Positions 56,547 through 64,000 of a stretch of 64,000 bases of DNA are shown one piece after another. The notes below the pieces were generated by a model. That model had not been told where the DNA came from, searched no databases, and worked only from the letters and a program-made list of their open reading frames with translations. Both the position numbers and the translations under genes were made by a program. The DNA is taken from assembly GCF_014356525.2 (NCBI RefSeq), contig NC_052507.1:930001-994000 (forward strand), given 5' to 3'. Origin of the DNA: Nilaparvata lugens (taxonomy: Eukaryota; Arthropoda; Insecta; Hemiptera; Delphacidae). Numbering within the stretch: the first letter of the stretch is position 1; each line of letters opens with the position of its first letter.

Positions 56547-56986
56547 TAATTAATTGAATTTATTCCAATTGTATTTCCGGAAAAACACAGTGAAAAAATT
56601 GGAGTTTATAGATTATAAAACAAGTCTTGGCATTATTCTCAGTAACAAAAAACATAAATCTAAATTTCAAATTGTGATATATCAGGCTCTGGCAATTTTC
56701 TCTGAAGGCTGCAGAAAGTTATATATAAAATGCAGGAAAAATCACGTCAAATGGGCAATTTGTCACTGTCACTTGCAGACTGCAGGCATATTGGTTTGAC
56801 GGGGAAAAAGTTGGGGAAATTTTTCCATGGCATTGAAGAACAATTTTCGTTGAGAATACTTTGATGGATTATTCGTGGATTGATTTACCATTATATTGAT
56901 AGCTATCCATCATGGATCAATGGAAAATTCTCTTTCTTCTTCACATTCCTCACACATGTTATATGTCCTTGAATAAATATAACCAT
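56547..56986. other. No gene recognised
   Basis: An 81-codon frame (56554-56799) has no motif. The remainder is unassigned. Confidence 0.35.
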
Positions 56987-58942
56987 ATAGGAACGATAGT
57001 ACAAGAGATATCCCATGGTATAGGGCGTTTATGCCCTAGTCCGAGTATTTATTTTTTGTGAAGCTATGTGACACTGGTAGTATCTCATACTGTGCGTTCT
57101 TACACTCTCACCCCAACAAAACAGTAATAACAGACAGTAGTCGACAGTAATCGGCTTCAGTTACAAAAAATAGGCTCGAAATTTGGAACATAAACTACCT
57201 TTATCATGGTATATCTTATTATGAATTCTTGTGACGCTATGTGACGCTGGTATTCTCTCATACTGTGCCGTTCTTACACTCTCACCCGGCCAAAACAGAC
57301 AGTAGTCGACAGTAATCGGCTTCAGTTTCAAAAAATAGGCTCGAAATTTGGAACATAAACTACCTATAAACCATTGAATATCTTATTATGCAATTTTTGT
57401 GAAGCTATGTGACGCTGGTAGTCTTTCATACTGTGCCGTTCTTACACTCTCACCCGGTCAAAACAGTAATAAAAGACAGTAGTCGACAGTAATCAGCTTC
57501 AGTTACAAAAAATGGGCTTGAAATTTGAAACATAAACGACCTATACCAAGGGATATCTTCTTATGCTATTTTTGTGAAGCTATGTGACGCTGGTAGTCTT
57601 TCATACTGTGCCTTTCTTGCACTCTTATCCATCCAAAACAGTAATAATAGACAGTAGTCGACAGTAATCAGCTTGAGATGACAAAAATAGGCTTGAAATT
57701 TGGAACATAAACTACCTTTATCATGGGATATTTTCTTATGCTATTTTTGGAAGCTATGTGACTCTGGTAGTCCCTCGTACTGTGCCGTTCTTACACTCTC
57801 ACCCGGCCAAAACAGACAGTAGTCGACAGTAATCGGCTTCAGTTTCAAAAAATAGGCTCGAAATTTGGAACATAAACTACCTTTATCATGGTATATCTTA
57901 TTATGAATTCTTGTGACGCTATGTGACGCTGGTATTCTCTCATACTGTGCCGTTCTTACACTCTCACCCGGCCAAAACAGACAGTAGTCGACAGTAATCG
58001 GCTTCAGTTTCAAAAAATAGGCTCGAAATTTGGAACATAAACTACCTTTATCATGGTATATCTTATTATGAATTCTTGTGACGCTATGTGACGCTGGTAT
58101 TCTCTCATACTGTGCCGTTCTTACACTCTCACCCGGCCAAAACAGACAGTAGTCGACAGTAATCGGCTTCAGTTTCAAAAAATAGGCTCGAAATTTGGAA
58201 CATAAACTACCTATAAACCATTGAATATCTTATTATGCAATTTTTGTGAAGCTATGTGACGCTGATAGTCTCTCGATTTGTGCCGTTCTTACACTCTCAC
58301 CCCAACAAAACAGTAATAACATACAGTAGTCGACAGTAATCAGCTTCAGTTACAAAAAATGGGCTTGAAATTTGAAACATAAACGACCTATACCAAGGGA
58401 TATCTTCTTATGCTATTTTTGTGAAGCTATGTGACGCTGGTAGTCTTTCATACTGTGCCGTTCTTGCACTCTTATCCATCCAAAACAGTAATAATAGACA
58501 GTAGTCGACAGTAATCAGCTTGAGATGACAAAAATAGGCTTGAAATTTGGAACATAAACTACCTTTATCATGGGATATTTTCTTATGCTATTTTTGGAAC
58601 TATGTGACTCTGGTAGTCCCTCGTACTGTGCCGTTCTTACACTCTCACCCGGCCAAAACAGACAGTAGTCGAGAATAATCGGCTTGAGTTAACAAGAAAA
58701 CGGTTTGATATTTGGATCATAAACTACCTTTATCATGGTATATCTTATTATGCTATTTTTGTGAAGCTATGTGACGCTGGCAGTCTTTCATACTGTGCCG
58801 TTCTTACACTCTCACCCCAACAAAACAGTAATAATAGACAGTAGTCGACAGTAATCAGCTTTAGTTAACAAGAAAACGGCTTGAAATTTGGAACAAGAAG
58901 GACCTATATCATGGGATATCTTCTTATGCTATCTTTCCTCTA
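56987..58942. mobile_element. Inverted-repeat element with tandem-satellite interior
   Basis: The ends ggaacgatagtacaagagata then tcccatgg, and their inverse at 58912-58942 (catgggatatcttcttatgc then tatctttcc), match those of the 270-base element at 63550-63820. The interior is about 11 tandem units of 165-175 bases. Confidence 0.75.
57050..58910 (+). repeat. ~170-bp tandem repeat array (~11 units)
   Basis: Unit marks: gctatgtgac(gctggta) at about 57063, 57246, 57407, 57581, 57761, 57918, 58085, 58251, 58427, 58605 and 58761, with ccgttcttacactctcaccc and gacagtagtcgacagtaatc in each. Some neighbouring units are near-identical (57745-57900 with 57905-58080), giving higher-order homogenisation. 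The 145-codon minus frame is a read-through of three units and is not a gene. Confidence 0.9.
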
Positions 58943-59249
58943 TGATATAATTGGAAGAAAGATTAATATCTTTATAAACTTTCTACTCCTTTACCGATTG
59001 ATTTTCTTTTGTAAAAAATCAACTTTTCGTAAATAAATATAAACATGTAGGAACTTCCAATAAATTTAGAAACTATGTAGAAACTTACAATAATAAGGGA
59101 ATCATTGTAATTAATCAGGAATGTTAAACAATAATTATTGAATTATTGATTAATCCCAATATTATTGATTTGATATTGTGATTGTGGAATGTAATAAATA
59201 AATAAATATTTGTATCACGGACATTATCAGTGGCTGTTCTGTATCACAG
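58943..59249. other. AT-rich, no gene
   Basis: Nothing recognised. aacatgtaggaacttccaat and aaactatgtagaaacttaca form a weak local duplication. Confidence 0.4.
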
Positions 59250-59953
59250 AATACAAATATAGCAAAATATAAAAGCGAAATAGCACTCACTCACTGACTG
59301 ACTGACTGACTGACTGACTGACTGACTCACTCACTCGCAGAACTAAAAATCTACCGGACCAAAAACGTTCAAATTTGGTAGGTATGTTCAGTTGGCCCTT
59401 TAGAGGCGCACTAAGAAATCTTTTGGCAATATTTCAACTCTAAGCGTTGTTTTTAAGGGTTTAAAGTTCGTCTTTTAGCATGTATATTCTTCTTCTCCCA
59501 ATCTCTTAATTATAATTGAAATTTCCATATCATATGTTACTATAGAACTATAATCTAGATAGAGTACCTCTTCGAAACAGTTGTTAACTGGCAACTAAAT
59601 TAATAATTTTGTCAGGTTGGCATTAAGTTGAGTTGACTTTGTTAGGTTGGCACCAAGTTGAAGATTTAAATGCATTTATCGCGGAAAAATTGATTGGGCA
59701 CTGCTATTTCAATCCTGGGAATATTAAATTACTAGCCGTCAGGCTCGCTTCGCTCGCCATATCCTTTTAGCCAGACGTTTAGTCTGGACCCCCGACTGGA
59801 TTGTCCTAACATATGATAAAAATGCTCAAATGAAAAATGCAGGCGAGCGAAGCGAGCCTGCTGATCCCATTTTTGGGCGATCCAGTCGGGGGTCCAGGGG
59901 GCGGAGCCCCCTGGCTAGACGGATATGGCGAGCGAAGCGAGCCTGACGGCTAG
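59250..59953 (+). mobile_element. Nonautonomous Helitron, copy 3
   Basis: Shares tataaaagcgaaat.gcactcac, the CTGA run (59292-59333) and the full interior with copy 1. It ends gcgagcctgacggCTAG at 59953 before T. The extreme 5' end is altered (no clear TC). Confidence 0.8.
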
Positions 59954-59985
59954 TACAAATATATTTGTATTCTGTGTCTGTATGC

Positions 59986-60226
59986 ATAAACTAGGAGGTA
60001 GCCAAATCTCCTAAAGGGTCTAATTTCAAACCTTGACAAATTGAAAACTTGACGTACCGAAATCTTGAAAAATTTAAAACAAGCCTATAACTATCCTCGG
60101 TAAATTAAGAATCTATATGCAAAATTTCAACTAAATCAGTTGAGTAGTTGAGACGTGATGATGCGTCGTTCGTGAGTTTCCTCTCCCGTACATGTATAAG
60201 CCAATTCTTTCCTTTATTATAAATAG
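59986..60226 (-). mobile_element. G-family short element
   Basis: On the minus strand it starts near tttataataaaggaaagaat and contains gtatgcgtc-like and cttgaaatt-type words in the same order as 47235-47446. The 3' end is decayed. Confidence 0.5.
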
Positions 60227-60290
60227 ACTACTCCACATAGCAGGATAGGATGATACGGATCCTCCTATAGATTATTATAGTAGAGAGAAC

Positions 60291-61136
60291 TATAGTGTGG
60301 TCCACGTTATAATGGCAGTGTTTGATTAGCAATGCTATTGCTATCCTTGTCTATCATTCAACAAAGCGGATAGCACTATCTCATTCTCGCTTTGCTCTGT
60401 TGCCAGATCGTCTTTCAACAATGTAGAATTGATAATTAATTAATATAGTATTTTATCTCAATTATGAAGTTTCATTATGAATAGCGCTATATGTTTCTCG
60501 ATTTGCTCTGTTGCCAGATCGTCTTTCAACAATGTAGAATTGATAATTAATTAATATAGTATTTTATCTTAATTTTATTTATTTTTTATTTTATTTATTT
60601 ATAATAAATTGTCACAAACACGATATTTGGAAAGAGGAACAGGCAATTGCCCAAAACTTCTTCAATTCCTTGATTTTGGCACATAAATAGTCCAAAGTGA
60701 GGTTAAGTTTAAAATTTCTGTTTTCACCAAAGATTAACACTCAGAGAATACGTATTCGAGATATGACTGATGAATTTTGAATTTCGAAGGGTTGATAAGA
60801 GCCGGAAATAACACTAAACAATCCGAAAATTTCAATAATATTGAAATAAACTTGAAAATTTTGAGCAGAAAAATTAAAACTACTATCACTGCAACTATCA
60901 GCTGATTTTTTCTCTTTTTTGAAGATTTTGAAGATTCATTATGAAAATATAGAAAAATATAATCTCTTGCTTGATAAAATATAATAATTGATTATTCCAA
61001 ACGAGAATGAACAATTAATATTACATCAATAAACCTGTATCAGCTACCGTCTATGGAAGGCATTGACAAGACAGAAGATCGGCTATGTTGATCTCATAAC
61101 TTTCTCCACTGCCATTATAACGTGGACATCACTTTA
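60291..61136. mobile_element. B-family element with insertion
   Basis: Left terminus ctatagtgtggtccacgtta and right terminus ataacgtggacatcacttta. The segment gctctgttgccagatcgtct then tcaacaatg is locally duplicated (60395-60475 and 60502-60575). An AT-rich insert (60570-60925) begins with a ttatttatttt run; ataaattgtcacaaacacgat and tttttctcttttttgaag suggest a SINE-like piece. Confidence 0.7.
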
Positions 61137-61366
61137 GTAGGTGTGACCAACCCGTATCCAAAAGCCAAGTTATTGAACGGAAGTCAAAGCAACCTAACAA
61201 TATTCTAGCTGACATTGACGGTATCTGATGTTTTTTGGCCTGGGGCCCTCTTCATCTATTCTCTCATTCTCTTTTTTGGGGGACCGAGTGTGTCCAAAAC
61301 ATTGTCTTTGTGTTCTTTGGCAGATGCTATGTTGTGAAACAATCCCTTTGACAAAGGCCCGCATCT
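61137..61366. other. No gene recognised
   Basis: Unassigned spacer. Confidence 0.4.
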
Positions 61367-62552
61367 CTAGTGAGGTCCACGTTATAATGGCAATGTTTGA
61401 TTAACATTGGTGTTGCTATCCTTGTCTATTATTCCAGAAAGCAGATAGCGCTATCTCTTTCTCGCTTTCCTCTGTTGCCAGACCGTATTTTAACAATGTA
61501 GAATTAATTAATAAACAAAATATTCCATCTTAATTATGAAAATTCATTATGAAATTATTAGAAAATATAATTTCATACTTAAAAAATATCATTTATTATT
61601 TTAAACGAGAATGAACAGTTAATATTGCATCAATGAACATGTAGCGCTATCCTTTTGAAATCATTGGAAATAGTTATTTGTGCAACTAGTGCGCAAAGTG
61701 ACAGTCTGCTGCACCGAAAGAAACGTTTACGCACGAGCCTTAGGCGAGTGCAGAATAATGGTTTCTTGAGTGCAGCAAACGAACTTTGCGCACGTATTTC
61801 ACATTAAATTTTTCCTACAGTTACCATTGAATATGAAAAGTGGGTAATTATGGGTAAAATTCCCTGAAATCCATCAGTAGTTTTTCTATGTAATTTTATT
61901 AATAATAAAAACCTTAATTTATTCAAAATTGAATAATAATAATTAAATTAATCAAGGCACATAATGGCAAGGCAACGCCGTTCTCCACTGCCATATTATA
62001 ACGTGGACCACAGTCAGTGTTACCAACTTAATTTTGATTTTCCTGCACTGGTGCTCCATATAACCTACTAACTGTTTTGCGTTGTCATGCTGCAAATCTT
62101 GAGTACGCAAAGTGAGCGGAAAAGTGATTCTTTGCGGCCTGCAATTAGTGCAGAAACGGTCACTTTTCAAGGTATCTGTAGGAAAATATAATTTCTTGCT
62201 TAATAAAATATCATTTATTATTTTAAACGATAATGAACCGTTAACATTGCATCAATGAACATGTAGCGCTATCCTTTTCTAGCTCCACGAAGTTGCCAGA
62301 TCGTTTTTCAACAATGTAGAAATATAATCAATTGAAAAAATATAGAAATTGACAATTCAATCATTGAAAATATATTTTCCGAACAAATAAAATGTAATTG
62401 ATTATTATTTGAACAAGAATGAACAGTTAATATTACAACAGATACACCGGTGTCAGATATCTTCTAAGGAAGGCAGTAGCAAGGCAGTGAATCGGCAACC
62501 CTGTTTCCCTATCTTTCTCCACTGCCATTATAACATGGACCTCACTGTACCC
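61367..62552. mobile_element. B-family elements with nested D repeat
   Basis: B starts at 61369 (tagtgaggtccacgttataat). A D repeat (61672-62193) is inserted at a GGAAA-type site and itself contains a short B-like end (61984-62008). B interior then resumes twice (62180-62260 and 62270-62545), ending ccattataacatggacctcac. Confidence 0.65.
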
Positions 62553-63235
62553 TCATCTCTGTTGGCCAAAAAAAACTCCAAATGATAAAGTTGTTTCCTG
62601 TTGAAATATGGTGGTAGGTACAAGTCCGACTAAATTTGACTGACCAGTTTGAATGAAAATGAAGATATTGTCGAAAATTTTACATCTGTTTCTTGAAAAT
62701 AAAGTTATTCTGACTGGACCATTTGTATGAAAATGAAGCTACACACGACTGAAATGATGTTCTCCATACCGCATACTTCAAAAAAGAAATTCAAATATTT
62801 TAATTCTATTCTATTGTACTCCACTAGAAACCTCTGCGAGGAAAATGTTATTCTTATATCCTTCACAGGACTACTATGATCACAGAACAAAATATTTTAT
62901 CTCAATTATGAAATTAATTATTTAAAAGTATATTAAGACATAACCTCATTTTTGACTTTTAATTTTACTTAAATTTGGGAGAGAAATAGTACAAGATATT
63001 CTTAGCTTTTCTCTCCCGATCTGTGCTTCATTGCGAAAAAGAATAAAGAATATAGAATAAAGAATATTCTCATGACGAATTATGATAATTATTGATTATT
63101 TTTAACAAGAATGAACAGTTAATCAGATATACCAGTATTAGATATCTTTTATAGGAGGCAGTGACAAGGCAGAGAATCGGCAACGCAGTTCTCCTATCTT
63201 TCTCCACTTCATTATAACGTGAACCTCACAATACA
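62553..63235. repeat. Unassigned DNA ending in B-family end
   Basis: 62553-62940 has no feature. 63100-63233 is a B right half (agaatgaacagttaat, cagagaatcggcaacg, cattataacgtgaacctcac). Confidence 0.5.
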
Positions 63236-63549
63236 AGTTAAGCACATCAGGTCAGTCTGAATTGGAAGGGATAGGATTGGAACTCCAACTTTGCTTTCAG
63301 AATAATTAAAGTTTCAATCTTCATAGTTCTGTTACGAATAGATCAACTGCAATTAATGTTTCAGAGAATAATTAAACTGTAGCCTCCTTCCTTGATTGAC
63401 ACTATCTAAATTAGGCCTATCATTGTGTTTGTTAGTTGTTGTTCATTCAAGTCCAGAATATGATTTATTTCATTTATTGGATTATTAATGTCTCATATTT
63501 GATGGGAGAATTTTATACTCCTGAACTCTTTTTTAGTAATGTCATATCA
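63236..63549. other. No gene recognised
   Basis: Unassigned AT-rich spacer. Confidence 0.4.
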
Positions 63550-63820
63550 TAGAGAAACAATAGCGTAAGTAGATATCCCATGGTATAGGGAATTTATGTC
63601 GCAACTTTTACTGTTATCTCAAGCCGATTACTGTCGGTTATTGTCAATTTTTACTGTTTTGTTGGGGTGAGAGTGGATGAACGGCACTATTTGGGAGACT
63701 ACCAGCGTCACACAGCTGCTTGGGAAAGAACTATGTGAACTATCGGCTTGGGATAACAGTAAAAGTTGTGACATAAACGCCCTATACCATGGGATATCTA
63801 CTTATGCTATCGTTTCTCTA
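63550..63820. mobile_element. 270-bp inverted-repeat MITE
   Basis: The arms (tagagaaacaatagcgtaag and the inverse of cttatgctatcgtttctcta) extend about 80 bases through gatatcccatggtataggg. The centre includes ttttgttggggtgagagtg, matching the satellite interior of 56987-58942. It is the unexpanded form of that element. Confidence 0.8.
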
Positions 63821-63852
63821 CGGTCATATCGACAAAATTGCTATGCTATCAT

Positions 63853-63968
63853 TGGTTAACGATTGGTTAACGTATCTGATTGGTTAACGGTTAGTTAACG
63901 TATCTCATTGGTTAACGATTGGTTAACATATCTCATTAGTTAACGATTGGTTAACGTATCTCATTGAT
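63853..63968 (+). repeat. Short tandem repeats (ggttaacg)
   Basis: Units of about 33 bases built from attggttaacgattggttaa and cgtatctcattg, three to four copies, with self-complementary gttaac in each half-unit. Confidence 0.85.
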
Positions 63969-64000
63969 TGTGTTCAACTCACAACTGCTATGTAGTTCTA

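Noticed and set aside
57741..58178. 145-codon frame with a repeating protein pattern
   Set aside because: It crosses three near-identical satellite units whose length happens to keep frame; other units break it.

Overview
The window looks like repeat-dense insect DNA, most likely from a hemipteran and probably a planthopper such as Nilaparvata. That assignment is an inference. It rests on AT-rich sequence packed with short inverted-repeat elements, Helitron ends, foldbacks, non-LTR retrotransposon pieces and possible hammerhead ribozymes, and on a LINE type that I recall being reported from Hemiptera. No complete host protein gene could be recognised. The only host-like signals are a candidate non-coding first exon ending in a good splice donor at 43163/43164, and a 62-codon open frame present in three identical copies.

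The most important object is a minus-strand non-LTR retrotransposon at about 7769-14287. It carries a broken ORF1 with a coiled N-terminus and CCHC zinc knuckles, a 293-298 codon ORF of unknown function, and an intact 355-codon superfamily 1 helicase of the alphavirus-like (tobamo/virga-type) class. Its last gene is an intact 998-codon apurinic-type endonuclease plus reverse transcriptase. Successive ORFs overlap by 14-29, 16 and 8 bases. The virus-type helicase inside a LINE is the outstanding system here. All frame breaks fall in the ORF1-to-helicase half, while the 3 kb endonuclease-RT frame is clean.

Layout. 1-4230: a Helitron 5' end, small inverted-repeat elements, a LINE fragment with target-site duplications, and a 1.25 kb foldback. 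4231-7768: the first copy of a unit that recurs at 14443-17420 and, in part, at 19430-20640. 7769-14287: the helicase LINE. 17421-22480: more duplicated sequence with a 5'-truncated RT fragment and a small MITE. 22480-36720: a mosaic of about ten copies of a GT-microsatellite-bearing repeat (here 'C') and of an inverted-terminal-repeat element whose ends read tatagtgaggtccacgtt (here 'B'), with GA/CT-rich tracts and a 550-base GT tract. 36875-41105: a 4.2 kb foldback with tRNA-like A and B boxes. 41400-46930: tandem B and C ends, the candidate exon, and a stretch of diverged tandem repeats with a Helitron. 47200-56550: palindromes, Helitrons, a piggyBac relic and more B copies. 56987-58942: an inverted-repeat element whose inside is a tandem array of about 170 bases. 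59250-64000: another Helitron and several B copies, ending in short tandem repeats.

The HHR-like motifs (hammerhead: CUGANGA, stem II, GAAA, palindromic stem III, stem I) occur at several places. Three have complete cores and stem I pairs that differ between copies but keep base pairing, which suggests selection for structure in their parent elements, plausibly Penelope-like elements or retrozymes.

Boundaries of repeats are by eye, from copies inside this window. Family names B, C, D, G and H are labels made for this report.
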